From NCBI GenBank assembly GCA_015680685.1, contig MNCI01025456.1:197980-261979 (forward strand): DNA of 64,000 nucleotides, written 5' to 3'. Every line of letters starts with the position of its first letter. The first letter of the stretch is position 1. The notes under the pieces are model-generated. The model did no database searches. It saw only the letters and a list, made by a program, of their open reading frames with translations, and was not told the origin of the DNA. Source of the stretch: Gnetum montanum (Eukaryota > Streptophyta > Gnetopsida > Gnetales > Gnetaceae). Positions 1 to 11,100 of the stretch are shown here, piece by piece. Position numbers and translations under genes: made by a program.

Positions 1-735
1 AATGTCTATAAATAAGAATCGACTCTCCCTTGTTTCACAACTTAGAGTTAGATTGTAGCTAAACTCTGGCAGTTTGATCCCTCCAGAGATAGATTATTTT
101 TCCGTGTTTGCCCGCAGTGTGGTGAATGTAATTGTACGACATCCTTTATTCGAGTGTGATGTACTTGGACATGCACATGAACAGAAATAAAGATCGAGAT
201 TACTTCATCATTGCAACATTCACTTTGTTATTTATTTATTTAATTTTTATTTAATACTTTCCTAATTAGTCTCTCTCACCCTTATCTCCTAGCAACGCAG
301 AATGAGTACGACTTGATTACGAGCATTTAAGTGTGACTACTTGGTAACCCAGTGGCATACCTAGGATTTGCGCATGGTAATCCTAGTGGTAGTCATGCAC
401 GAGGTCTAAGATGTGTATGGATGATAAAGGAATGGATGCTCATCGCACTTAGGCTAGATTAGATTCTCTTACCCATTCCCTCCTACCTTAGCTTAGTTAA
501 TATTATTTTCCACTGCCTTCAGGAGTAGCGTTAGATTAGGAAAACATCATACACCTCACTCTGGACTAAACCATACATGAAAAATATAATACTAGTCCAA
601 GTGGGAAGACAACAAACTGTGACCTAAGGATAACTATCTAGGTGCCACAACTAGTCCATCTGCGAAGTTCAACCAGATCGTGCGTGAAAACGCTCGTATT
701 CGTATGGTTGAGTGTAGGGGTACCTCGTATTCGTA
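1..735 (+). repeat. LTR remnant (TATA box, R and U5), 5' end outside window
   Basis: The window opens at the TATA box (TCTATAAATAAG near position 5) of an LTR of the same superfamily as elements A, B and C. Downstream it keeps the family landmarks in order: CCAGAGATAGATTATTTTT, the AATAAAG polyadenylation-type signal near 186, the U5 stem (TGGACTA 562-568 with TAGTCCA 593-599), GGGAAGACAAC at 603, and the GTATGGTTGAGTGTAGGGG block at 702. The terminal CACTCATCA is missing; sequence after CCTCG at about 726 diverges, so the 3' end was lost or rearranged. It faces the next LTR head to head. Confidence 0.75.
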
Positions 736-744
736 TTAGTTACT

Positions 745-1510
745 AAGTACACTAGAGCTAAATAGTGTGTGCATGTTCATTTGTTGTCTTCCCAGTCTCA
801 CTTGTGGAATGAAATTATATGGTTAAGTGTGATGAAGGCATATGATTTTTATTATTTTGTGTTTTTCTAGAATTACTCACCTAGAACAAGAATAAAAGTA
901 GGAGTGATTAAAAGTAAAAGTGATTAATTCATAAGGAAACTAAAGTCTAATATAGCTTGACACAAGTAACCATTCCCACTTTTCGAACACATCTTGAACT
1001 TCATGCAAACACTACTGGGTTGTCAATTGCTAATTGTTTCTAAGCTTCCAAATGTCACATGAATGCTCGAAGGGGTCATGCTTGTGTACTTTAACGATTT
1101 GCTTAATTGATAAAAATGAATTGTTGTGCTAACAACATGAAGCTAAAGTGCATAAAATAAAATATAAATGCATGAGAAAGGAAATCTCAAGTGTTACAAG
1201 GAATGGATCAAAGAGCTCATATTTATTGCCAACACAATGGTGTGCTTAGATACATCAATGCTTAAATAAAGATCCATCCACACTTAGACCTCCTACTCCA
1301 AGCACATGGAAAATATTCTAAATTTCAAATGGATAAATTGCAAGAGCTTCGCTACTGACTACTAAAAAATGTTCTCCCAATTGTGCACCTAGGCACAATA
1401 TTTATAGACCTGGGAGTAACCCTACAATATCGCATCTTGGGCCATGATATCATGTACTTAATATCGTGTACTCAATATTGTGGCCATCCTGATATTGAAG
1501 TGATGAAAAA
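745..1510 (-). repeat. LTR of old minus-strand element D2 (its 3' LTR)
   Basis: Read on the minus strand this carries, in order, a U3 with five GATATCGC-like sites (1415-1500), a TATA-like TCTATAAATATTG (about 1400), the block complementary to the cap/R region, a reverse AATAAAG signal (about 1265) and U5 ending around GTTGTCTTCCCAG (about 781). The U5 end with PBS-proximal motif is lost. It lies immediately beside a plus-strand LTR, the two U5 ends facing each other. The adjacent sequence at higher coordinates is the matching 3' noncoding region, so this is the 3' LTR of a minus-strand element. Confidence 0.7.
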
Positions 1511-3640
1511 CACAATTTATCATATCCCCATGACTAAATGAAAACTCTTCCTCGAGTACAGAAGAAGAGGAGCAAGTCCTTTACAAAATATCATAGTGAG
1601 GTATGGAATTATTTGACTGACATGTAGATTGACACAAAGAAAACAAACAAATACAAGAATGCCCAACCATAAAATATTACAATGGTGTACAACATTGGAT
1701 GTTCATGACAATAGGAAAGAATACCAAAAGATTCAAAGAATGTCTAGCCCTCTTGGTATTAAAAGAATGAGGGAGAGATAGAAGAGATCCAGTGGTCATG
1801 AACAATCTCCCATGAGTGATATGGTTGCATCCTCCTTGGTGATGATAGTCCTGCTTCCAGTCCATGCTTCCCACTGCAATCACAACAAAACCAAGGATTA
1901 GTATTTATAATGTAATAGATAATGGTTGAGTACCTTGTCTCGTCAGTGATTTATCTAGCTAGGTTATGATTGTGATAGATTGGTTGCTTGATATTCTTAG
2001 TGGAAAGACTGACGAATGGGTTAAATAAGAGAAGTGATCCATACAATTCAGAAAAAGCTTAACAAAAAGAGTACTAGAAAGAGGGTATTTATAACAATGA
2101 AAAGGAATTCATTACAAACAGTTGTGAAGGTGTGTACAATTGGATGACATGGATGGGGTAAATAAAAAAAATTTGATTGTAACAATGTCTAAGGGTAAAG
2201 AACTTAACTTAACCAAACAAAAAGATATGCAAGTCGGTCCTTCCCAAAGTAGGCATAGGCCTTTTATGCCCTTGCATAACTTCAAACCAAGGAGTCCATG
2301 GCACAATGGATAATTAATGGTTTTGGAAAGTTAAGTACAGAAGTCCAAAAGCAACTGATTGAGAAACCTGACACATAAAACTAGAACATTGAATCAAAAC
2401 ATGAAACTGGTAGTGAGGTGAGATATGAAAATCATAGATGGATGACAAAGAGAGTGGAATGGAGTTTCTAATTATGGTCACATACAGTCCCTTGTGGAGT
2501 TTGTGATTAATTAACTTGGTAGGATCCTTCCTCAGTCCAGATCAAAACCAACCACTTTCAATGACTTTGCATCGACATTCTAAGGCAAGTCCATCTCCTG
2601 AGACATAAGAATGCTCTCACAAAACAATCACCCTTCCAAATTGGAGTGAAGGTAGGAAGTGAGAAAGGGACTTAGTTAGAGGAGACGAGACATGTCTCAT
2701 AACCAGTGCTTGTAGCCCTTTTATTTGGTCTAATGGGTATGCTTTGAATTCCCATGTTTTTTTAAATGGGAACCATACCATGCAAAGATCGATGTGTTTT
2801 TTGCATTTATTTTGTCTAAGGGGTGTGCTTTGAATCCTCATCTTCTCTCATTTTTTTGATGAGGATCATACCATGTAAGGACTTATTGAACTTCCTATTG
2901 TGAAATGATGCAAAATGGTGAGGAGCTTATGAGAATGCTCCTACACATAGGAAAATAGAAAAGCACAAAGAATAATACATCCCTTTGAAGCCATACCTTG
3001 TCTAAGCCTTTGATTCCTTCCCTATTCTAGAAACTACACAAGTCACCAATTTATTAATGTTGTATTAATGAAGAAGAGACTGCATGCTTCCAAAATAAAA
3101 AAATCCATAGAGTATATGGATAGGTGGATGATGTGGACTCACTGCCTATTACATAAAAAGAAACCATGTTCCAATTATTAGTAATGACATTCAAAGTTAG
3201 AAACCTGACATCAACAATCAAATTATAAAATAAGCATACCACCATCGAGTAGTGCATTACCACTGTACCTGCCATCTTATTAGCAGAAAAAGTAGAGAAA
3301 CACATCAAACAGAAGCAAACATAACCATCAAAGAAAATAAAAGAGTAGACAATAGATATTGAATATATTAACATTGATGTAAAACAAAAACTAAGAAAAA
3401 ACTAATAACCTTAAAAATAAAAATATGTAAAATAAAAATGTAAAACAAAGAAGATGAAAAACAAAGTTGTAAAAACAAAATTGTGTAAAACAAAAAGATC
3501 AAAAAATGAGAAGCTGCCAAAGGTGTTAGTATGGGTGGCCATGTCCCCTATGATTAAGTTGGAAGGAAGAGATCTGAAAGGTTGAGCATGGTTGTCCATC
3601 TGATGAGGTGTTTGTTGCATTGGTTGGCTTGAGTTCATGG
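1510..3640 (-). repeat. 3' noncoding region of D2
   Basis: Minus-strand counterpart of the long 3' region found in A, B, C and G. Landmarks in reverse complement include the AATTCAAAGCACACC block (twice, around 2740 and 2830), the ATGCCCTTTGCC-type block near 2260, a T-rich/TTTTACA stretch (plus strand 3410-3500 is A-rich) and the ATGGCCACCCATACT block near 3530. No reading frame with family similarity was found; short ORFs here are incidental. Confidence 0.6.
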
Positions 3641-4025
3641 AATGGTTTTATTTATTGAATGTTAACTAATTATTTCTTATTTGGGCTATTAGGCTTGTAG
3701 ATAATCATGACCCAAGATGGAAAAATCTCATCAATAATGTAAGGTTCTTACCACAATGTTTGGAATTTGGTTCATTGGGTACATTTGTAGGATTACAATA
3801 AAGAACCTTATCTCATGCTTGAAATTTGACTTTTCTTATTTTGAGGTCATGACATTTCTTGTTGAATGCCTTATACGTTTTGTTGGATGACATGGCCATT
3901 AATCAATTTTCATCTAGCAAGTTGAGACTCATTAATCATTCTTTTTATGCTAGACTTAGATCAAGGTCAAGATCATAGGCTGTAGAGAGTGTATGGAGCT
4001 TGGATTGAATAGGTATATACTTTTT
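3640..4025 (-). pseudogene. Integrase C-terminal remnant of D2 (Ty3/gypsy)
   Basis: The reverse complement matches, almost motif for motif, the integrase tail of element G (50720-51050). Shared blocks are the segment encoding AYDLDL near 3970, the FNKKCHDLKIRK-like segment near 3850, the VLYCNPTNVP-like segment near 3780, and the stretch near 3690 equivalent to GSCxxIYKPKKPK. In Ty3/gypsy elements this region follows the DDE core and helps bind DNA or chromatin. The core itself is absent: upstream sequence is replaced by the U3 fragment at 4030. The frame is broken by several stops and shifts. It is a fossil; the assignment rests on similarity to the G copy in this same window. Confidence 0.6.
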
Positions 4026-4029
4026 TATC

Positions 4030-4112
4030 TGTGCAATATTGTAGATCCAATATCAGAGATACGCTATCGGAGATGATCTAATATTGGAGCTACAATATCA
4101 CACTAGAAAATT
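4030..4112 (-). repeat. U3 fragment, truncated 3' LTR of D1
   Basis: A run of GATATC/AATATTG-type sites (for example GCAATATTG, GATATTGG and TGTGATATTG on the minus strand) like the U3 arrays of A, B and D2. It sits where the 3' LTR of minus-strand element D1 should begin, followed directly by unrelated integrase sequence of D2, so only about 80 bp of this LTR survive. Confidence 0.45.
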
Positions 4113-6300
4113 TCAAATTTTTTATTGATTTTCCTTTAAACAAATGAGTTAGTTGGAATATCTAGAAGATATGAAACATGTCTAGAGGGTCTTGGGCTAT
4201 GAATGATGCATATGTTTTTGAGAATTTGGCACAGAAAATGTAGAAAGAAGAAATCTTAGGCTATGAAACTTCATTAAGTGTTTTAGATGGATAAGAGATG
4301 GGTGTGAAGTCTTAGGGTATGAACAAATGTATTAAATTGGTAAGGAATATTCTTATTAGCATTTATTATTGTTGGAAGGCTCAAGATGTGGAATCACTTG
4401 CAAGATATAAGATACAATAGTTATACAAGTAGCTCCTCCCCAAATAAGGCTCCAACCCTTAATGCCCTTTTATAACCACATCTAAAAGTGTCCTTAGGCA
4501 CTCAAGGAGTTTAGGGTAATGCAAACCTATTAAATAAGACACACATGTTACTACCACTAGGTTGGGAAAATTACACTATGTTACATAAAACCACAAGTCA
4601 TAATGATTCATATAGTGAGATGAGATGGACTCAGAAGGGATTGCAGACATTGGGACATGAGGTGTCTTTCCATAGGCATAATAAATTCTTGTGTTTTATT
4701 AGTGGTTAAGGTAATCATTAGCCTTTTTGTCCAAGATTCCAACCAAGTCCAAACCACATTCTAGTGACATCGCATTGTTTCATCTCTAGGAGTTACAACT
4801 GTAAGACTACCACTATTGCAAAGAGTATCATCACTTAGCACATTGTCCAAGGAAGGAGTTTATTCATTAAATATTTGTTATTTTTTAGCTTTATGAGAAG
4901 ACACCTACCTTTAAGCATGGGTATATGTCTTTCGAGTGGAACCCCCAGAAATTCATTCTATGTAGTTATTTTATTTTTAACTGTGTCAACCTTACTAGAG
5001 GACTACCTTTGGGCATGGGTAACATGTCTTTCTAGTGACATGGTAAGGTAGCACTTATTGTACTCTTACTCCCATTTTCATTAGATCTACATGGATATAA
5101 TACAACTTGAGAAATAGGATAAAACTCACAACAGTAATCCAAGAAAATCCACAAATCCCCTTGATGTCACACCCTTAACATTCCTACTTGGTTTATGATT
5201 TTTCAATCCATGCATAATGATCACAAGTTTCTTCTTAGTTTAATGATGGAAAGAATATCATTATTGGCCATGATAAAAACCTCTTATTAATGGAGTAGGT
5301 GGATTAATGTTATGGTCTCACTATACCAATAATCAATCCCTTATGACTTGATAACATAGGGAAATCTTCACCTTATTGGACACCATCTTATCTTATTCTT
5401 GGTGTGTTTTATTAGTAATAAAAAATATGTGCAAAGAAAATGATAATAGAGTATGAAAAACATGAAAAATATAGTAAGAATGGAAAAATATGAAAAGAAT
5501 GAAACATGTTAAAAGAATGAAAAATCATTAAAGAATATAAAAATATTAAAGAATTAACAAATTATTAAGAAATTAAAAGGTATAAAAGAATGGAAAAATG
5601 TATTAAGAAATGTGAAAAGGTATATCAAGAAATTAGAAATTAAAAAGAATTGTAAGACAAAAAATTGAAAAACACTTATTAATTCTTAAATTAAGATAAG
5701 GCATCTTCTCCATGACTAAACTCATGGGCAAGTGTTCTGAAAATGCACCCTAGTTCCCCTAGATCATCCACATGAGGTTTTGTACTTACCATCCTTAGTA
5801 ATTTAGTTTTTCTATTATCATCCAATATAATTATGATGGTATTTAATTTCTATCATCTAAGTCCTTAGTTTCTCTTTCTATTGGTAAATGATTATGGTTT
5901 AGTATTTCCATTTGTAAGTTCTTAGTTGGGGTAACTTTCTTAGAATGGGAATTAATATGTGATTCAGATTGTTCCATGCATGTTTTGAACAATTAAAAGT
6001 TATCATTTGTTGGTCACTAGGTGTCTTTTAGTTTAGTGACCCTGCTCTCTCTTGTGCACACACTTACTTTTTACAATTATTGTGGACTAGTGAAATTACT
6101 ATGTTGACGCTCTAAGTGGTCAATCCATAATTGCATACTTTATCATTATTAGTGATGGATGGAATTTCCTATCTATCCAAAGTTATAGGTCAATATGTTA
6201 TGTTTTGCATTGAAGTGATAATGGATGTTGGCCCTTGTGGAGAATGGGAAGACATTATTTTAGTGAGGAAGGGTGTTGCACTCGGCTAGCCTTGTGCTAG
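4113..6300 (-). repeat. 3' noncoding region of D1, with A-rich tract
   Basis: Read on the minus strand: a segment like the short post-protease region of A (CCCCAACTAAGAACTT near 5930), the TTTAGTCATGGAGAAGATGCC-type block near 5710, then a T/C-rich stretch (plus strand 5420-5660 is an A-rich AAAGAATGAAAAA pattern), then further noncoding sequence to the U3 fragment. No RT or IN is found between gag and this region, so D1 appears to share the pol-less layout of A, B and C. Plus-strand 4900-5060 repeats GCATGGGTA(ACA)TGTCTTTC twice. Confidence 0.45.
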
Positions 6301-7011
6301 TTTTGATGAAACAATAGGTCTATGCATTTTGTGCTTATGTGTGGAAACTATCCTAAAGAAAGAACATTTTTGAGATTATGGTTGAGATCCACTTGCCTTA
6401 TCCTTTACATGTATGTTTGTAAAACAAGTGACATTCTTCCATTCATGTTGTCGAGCTAATCCTTCTTGTGTTGTTGGTGGTGACGTATGAAGAAGGGAAG
6501 TATGACCCCCCCGAGGATTTGATAGAGGATAAGAGGTATGAGATGGTAATCCCTTAGAAGATGTTGTGGGTTGATGATGTTCAAGAGTGTGGTAGTAGTG
6601 ATTTGAGGTAGAGGAATTAGAACCAATCAGGGAAATAGGTTGTTGAACATAATATCCATGTGGGTCCACCTAGAAATAAGGGTAGTGCTAGCTTGATGAT
6701 GACATTCCACATGACTATGGGTTTTTCCACTATGGTTGATAGTAGTTTTGAGGTTGATAAGAAGTCCCACTAGAATAGTATGGTTGGTGTAGGATTGTCT
6801 ATAATTAATTTTTAAGTAAGGTAATTTCCTAGGAATTTGCTTTTATACAAACATGAGATTCAAAGTGAAAGCTCCATCCTCATGTAGAATTAACATGACT
6901 AGGAAATAGCCCTTCGGATGATCATATTAGCATATGCCACATCCATGATCCTCTTCTATTGTTAGTCTATAGCCTTTTCTACTACAACTATTTTTCCTTT
7001 TTGCTAATAAG
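6300..7011 (-). pseudogene. gag C-terminal part of D1 (knuckle and Pro/Tyr-rich tail)
   Basis: Minus-strand remnant of the gag tail. An open stretch at 6376-6669 contains DPHGYYVQQP followed by Ser/Thr/Pro/His-rich residues, matching the DPYGYYVQQP segment of A (about 10230) and C (about 27180). Upstream, near 6900-6960, the minus strand encodes a degenerate knuckle (CGICxYDHPKG-like), the same unusual motif as in A, B and C. Gag forms the particle core; the knuckle normally binds RNA. The gene is split here by element A, and its N-terminal part lies at 14116-15474. Several in-frame stops show it is dead. Confidence 0.65.
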
Positions 7012-7016
7012 CATTC
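7012..7016. repeat. Target-site duplication of A, left copy (CATTC)
   Basis: CATTC directly precedes the first base of the 5' LTR (TGATGAG) and is repeated directly after the 3' LTR at 14111-14115. A 5-bp duplication is the usual signature of Ty3/gypsy integration. Confidence 0.9.
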
Positions 7017-7039
7017 TGATGAGACACGATATGCACAAG

Positions 7040-7150
7040 CCATGATATCACGTATGCGATATCACGGCCGCTGCGATATCACATCCCTTGTGATATCACA
7101 TATGCGATATCACGTCGTCCCCTGCAATATCGCGTACGTGATATCACGAT
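7040..7150 (+). promoter_or_regulatory. U3 array of GATATCGC-type palindromes
   Basis: Seven copies of the core GATATC (one is AATATC) at 14-20 bp spacing, in pairs separated by short CCCCTG or GTAC(G) linkers. The intact form, GCGATATCGC, is a perfect 10-bp palindrome with two CpG sites. Six of the seven copies here end AC instead of GC. Position directly upstream of the TATA box suggests a promoter element, but no known factor is identified. Confidence 0.6.
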
Positions 7151-7162
7151 CCACTGCCAAAT

Positions 7163-7172
7163 ATATAAATAA
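7163..7172 (+). promoter_or_regulatory. TATA box of A 5' LTR
   Basis: TATATAAATA, followed by AAGAGGTGG. The same TCTATAAATAAG block occurs in all related LTRs (13264, 30279, 42782, 48943), about 170 bp before an AATAAAG signal. Confidence 0.75.
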
Positions 7173-7831
7173 GAGGTGGCACTCCCCTCATTTCACATCC
7201 TAGGCTAGAAGTAGCGAAGCTCTGGTGGATTGATCATCCCAGAGATAGAATATTTTTCATTTGCCCATAGTAGGAGTCCCCCAAGTGAACGGTTCTTTAT
7301 TCAAGCAGCTTTGTACCTGAACACAAGTTGTGTATGGTAATAAAGATGAGCTTTGTGGATAAACCTTGCAGTACATGGATAGGTTTATTTAATGTTATTT
7401 ACTGCTTTCCAAGTAACGCGGCATGAGTACGACTTGGTTACGAGCATTGACGAATGTGTACGGCTAGCCAAGGAATCGGCTACTCATTACGATTAGATTC
7501 TCTCACCCTTATCTCCTAGAACATAGGACAAGTATGACTTGATTATGAGCATCTACGGATGTGTACGGCTAGTCAAGGAATCGGCTACTTGTCACACTTA
7601 GGCTAGTTAGGTGCCTCAGTATGACCGCTTCGAGCACGTGTGTTACGTGTGGTAATCCCAGTAACGATTAGCATTTGGTAGCCATAGTTGCATAGTTCAG
7701 GGTGTGTATAGTAAGTGGGAACGGGTGCTGACGCTAGGACTTAGCATTGTAGTTAGAGTTAGTTTTATTCTCTCAACCCTTCACCCCTTAGCATAGGAGA
7801 TAAACCAGAAAAGATCAAAAAAATCATATAC

Positions 7832-7879
7832 CTCGGACTTACTTAACCATACACCGTGAAAATAAAAAGTAAGTCTGGG
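7832..7879 (+). other. Conserved U5 stem-loop (A 5' LTR)
   Basis: GACTTACTT (7836-7844) pairs perfectly with AAGTAAGTC (7867-7875). It extends outwards through G-U, C-G, U-G and C-G pairs to 7832/7879. The loop starts AACCATAC, complementary except for one base to ATATGGTT at 7973-7980. Equivalent stems with different sequences are present in the LTRs of G, H, D1 and the copy at 1-735 (see findings). Confidence 0.6.
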
Positions 7880-8009
7880 AAGACAACGATTAATTAACCC
7901 CAAGTGTTCATTGCGGCGTTTAGGCATTTAGTCTACAGAGTTCGACCGGATCGCGCGTGCTATGCTCGTTTTATATGGTTGAGTGTAGGGGTACCTCGCC
8001 ACTCATCAT

Positions 8010-8029
8010 TGGTGCCATTTCTAGGGACT
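8010..8029 (+). other. Primer-binding site of A (degenerate, tRNA-Asp type)
   Basis: TGGTGCCATTTCTAGGGACT lies one base after the LTR end. It is a decayed version of TGGCGCCGTTGCCGGGG, the complement of the plant tRNA-Asp 3' end. The better-preserved copy in B (43514) supports the assignment. Confidence 0.75.
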
Positions 8030-8149
8030 AAGTGTTTATATGCCAATTAGAACATCAGGAAATCTTTCACATCGTTGTGAGCCTTAATGAACCTTTGGGT
8101 TAATTAGTTAAATAAGAACATATATAATGGTGAACAACATACCAATAAA

Positions 8150-11100
8150 ATGACTTCTTCTCATAAGGTTAACTCACCTAGGGATAACACGGAAGACAGT
8201 CAGTGACATACACATAACCTAGACCAGCCAAGTCCTAAACAGTATAAGATAGTTTATACTCATCCCGATGAGTATATTCCTGATTACACTTTTATTCTCC
8301 ATCAGGATGAACAGTTGCGCTGGAGAGATTTGTTTGGTAACATAGTTTTACCACTAGATCGATCTGTTCCGAACATGCTCCTACATGCCTTAGCACAGAT
8401 TGGCATGCAGGACTTATTCACTAAGTATGTTGCTGGAGAATATGATATAAGGGATTATCATCCCACCGCCTTGCAACGTATGAGAGATTTTAGGCAGGAG
8501 AGCCAACACTCATTGTTGAAGGGCAAGGTCCTCCATGTCCTTAGTGAAATAGGAGACGAGGAACCCCTCACAATAGGTTTCTTAGGAAATGATTTTCCTC
8601 CTCCTCACAATGGTGAAAAGGTTAAGCATCAGAGCCTTCGATCAACTGTACATGCTATGGGCTCTGATCCCCATGAACACCAACTATTCATAGTAGGAAC
8701 AACCACTCATACTAAGGATGGACACTTTGATTGTCACAACGATCGGGGCCGAAGCAGCTAAAGAAAAGGTAAGAAACATCGCCATGGTGATGGATCCCCT
8801 TCCTCTTCTCCTTCATCTCACCATTCACACTCTCCTTCCACATTTGGGCACAACCATCATGAGCACAACAGAGAGGGTAAAAGTAAGGAAGATGAAAGAC
8901 CTCGATAGGAAGGTTGGGATTTAGGACAAGGGCAAAGACATAGGGAGAGTAGGGAACCACCGTGAAGACATCACAGACGTCATGATAGGGATGATCATGA
9001 AGAACCCCTACTCGCAACCCGAAGCATGCTAGACATCACAGAGGCAGTTAGGATCCCCACAAGGCACTTAAAAGATAGTAGGATCAAGTGTTTGGACATA
9101 AATAATATCTCACATTTTGAAGGGGGATACAACGCTGATCCTCAACATCATTTACAGGCATTCCATGATGCCTGTGCCTTGCAAAATATAGATAATGAGT
9201 GGTAGAAGCTTAAGTTGTTCCCAAGGACACTCACCAAAGAAGCAGAGAGCTAGTACCGATCCTTAGAACCGAAAACCATCAGGAGGTGGAGTACGATGCT
9301 CGAACTGTTCAACAACAAATATCAAATGTACTCCAGAGTGTCCAATTTGCGTAAGCAGATCCAAGGCTGGAAACAAGGTGCTTATGAACCCTTGGATGCT
9401 ACCATGGCCTGTTACTATACACTGCTATATCGTTGCTCGGGCCATGGGTACGCTAAGTGGGATCAACTTCACCACATCGTGGATGGGCTAAGGAATGAAA
9501 CAAGAAGAACTCTTGGGACTTATGCCCAAGGGAGACTTTCCCAACTAAGAGCCCATGAAGTTGAAAGTTTGTTGGAACAAGTAGCGCAAGAAGAGGGTGA
9601 GATACGTAAGAGGCAAAGTGTGGAAGAATATAACCATGATCCCCCCCTTCGCAAGAAGGGAATGAAATTCTATGATGAAGAGGATGAGTCACCACTCGAA
9701 GAGCTGGTGAATCGGAAAACCTTACTGATCCAAAAGTTAACAACCGAGGTATTGGCTAAGGTAGACCAAATGTGGGATTCCTTAGACTCAAGAATAGAAA
9801 TAGTCTTAAAAATCGTAGAAGAGTATAAGGTAGAACAAAGTAGTGACAAAGGCAAAACCAAGCGGAGAAACTTAAGCCCTACACATAACAAGGGTAAGGG
9901 AAAAATTCCTATCTCCGATGAGGCTATGAATTCTGATTCAGACGATGATAGTGGATGTGAGGTCTGCTACTATAACCATCCTAAGGGATGTTGCCCAATA
10001 ATCTCACATTTGTAGGAGTCTGGGGTGTATGCGTTAAATCCAAGACTTAATCAATGGCAAAAACCCCAAAGGTTGCCTTATCCACAAGGTAACCCAAGGC
10101 TGTTCCACCAACCCTTAACATATTACCCAAGTGGACCACCTCCACAGCCTATTGGACAACATCAGCAGTGGCAATACCCACAGTCATGGGGGATGCCACC
10201 GCCAACACATCAATACCCTTACCGATAGCCCGATCCTTACGGTTATTATGTGCAGCAGCCAGTTTCTCCAGGTGACTCTATGGGTCATGCTACTCCCCAA
10301 CGTCACTACCAAGTTCGGGAGTACTTCAGGAGGACTCCTTCTCCTTTGAGAGATATCTCACATTCAGCCCATCCTCTAACTCCGCCCGCACCTCTTCCAC
10401 CTATAGTTCCCATACAACCTATTCCAACAATGCAGGGGGAATTACCTACCCAACCGCAGTGACGTAACGCCGCGAGAGCTGTAAATATTCAGCATGTAAA
10501 TATCTAACCAGGTGCTAGTTCTGACAACTATACAAAGAAGAGACCCTTTTTCATAACTAGGAGCCCAAACAAAGTCTCGCAACAACAAGCGGTTGGGCAC
10601 ATGTATAGGCCTCTAACCACTAATGCTTCGGAGAACCCTTCAGTCCAACAACTAAGTACACAAACGGTTATGTTGACACATACCGTAACTAACTGGATAA
10701 AGGTGGGCTACCTTCCTAGGAAACTATCTAACCCTGGGAACCCCTTAATTCATTTACAAATTGCTAGAAATGCACCACATCGAGCTCTTCTTGACTCAGG
10801 TTCTAGAGTCAACCTAATTTCACAAAAGATGTATCAAGCCTGGAACCTACCCCAACTTAAGAAGAGTAACATACAACTAGAGCTGGTTGACCAGTCCATC
10901 ACCATTCCCTTAGGATTGGTGGAGGACATTATCACCACTGTGTGTGGGTGGTCATACCCAGTCGATTTCCTGGTGATTGATGTTAACAATGAAGGGGGCT
11001 TCCCCATTATAATGGGAAGACCATGGCCAAGTACCGTAGACGCATACCTAGGAATTCGTGATCTTTCCTTGCAAATTTCTAAGATAAACATTTACGGAAA

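Larger units (their letters stand above)
7017..8008 (+). repeat. 5' LTR of A
   Basis: Starts TGATGAGACACG and ends GCCACTCATCA. U3 holds seven ATATC-centred palindromic sites (7045-7150), the TATA box is at 7163, and AATAAA at 7339-7344 is the likely polyadenylation signal, which places R at about 7195-7360. U5 contains the conserved stem-loop at 7832-7879. It is 34 bp longer than the 3' LTR because it has one extra pair of palindromic sites. Confidence 0.92.

Noticed and set aside
3054-3638. Minus-strand hydrophobic frames of 75-106 codons
   Set aside because: T-rich noncoding 3' region of D2 in the family layout.
7040-7150. CRISPR-like array of spaced palindromes
   Set aside because: Spacing and length are wrong, sites sit in LTR U3 of a plant retrotransposon and are shared by all LTR copies.
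7832-7879. U5 stem-loop as a rho-type terminator or tRNA fragment
   Set aside because: The setting is a eukaryotic LTR; no U-tract follows and no tRNA arms or A/B boxes fit.
8712-9017. Minus-strand open frame of 101 codons
   Set aside because: Lies opposite the His/Asp/Arg linker of A gag, whose low-complexity codons create open antisense frames; no conserved counterpart.
9453-9891. Minus-strand open frames opposite A gag
   Set aside because: Shadows of the gag frame, which explains the sequence fully.
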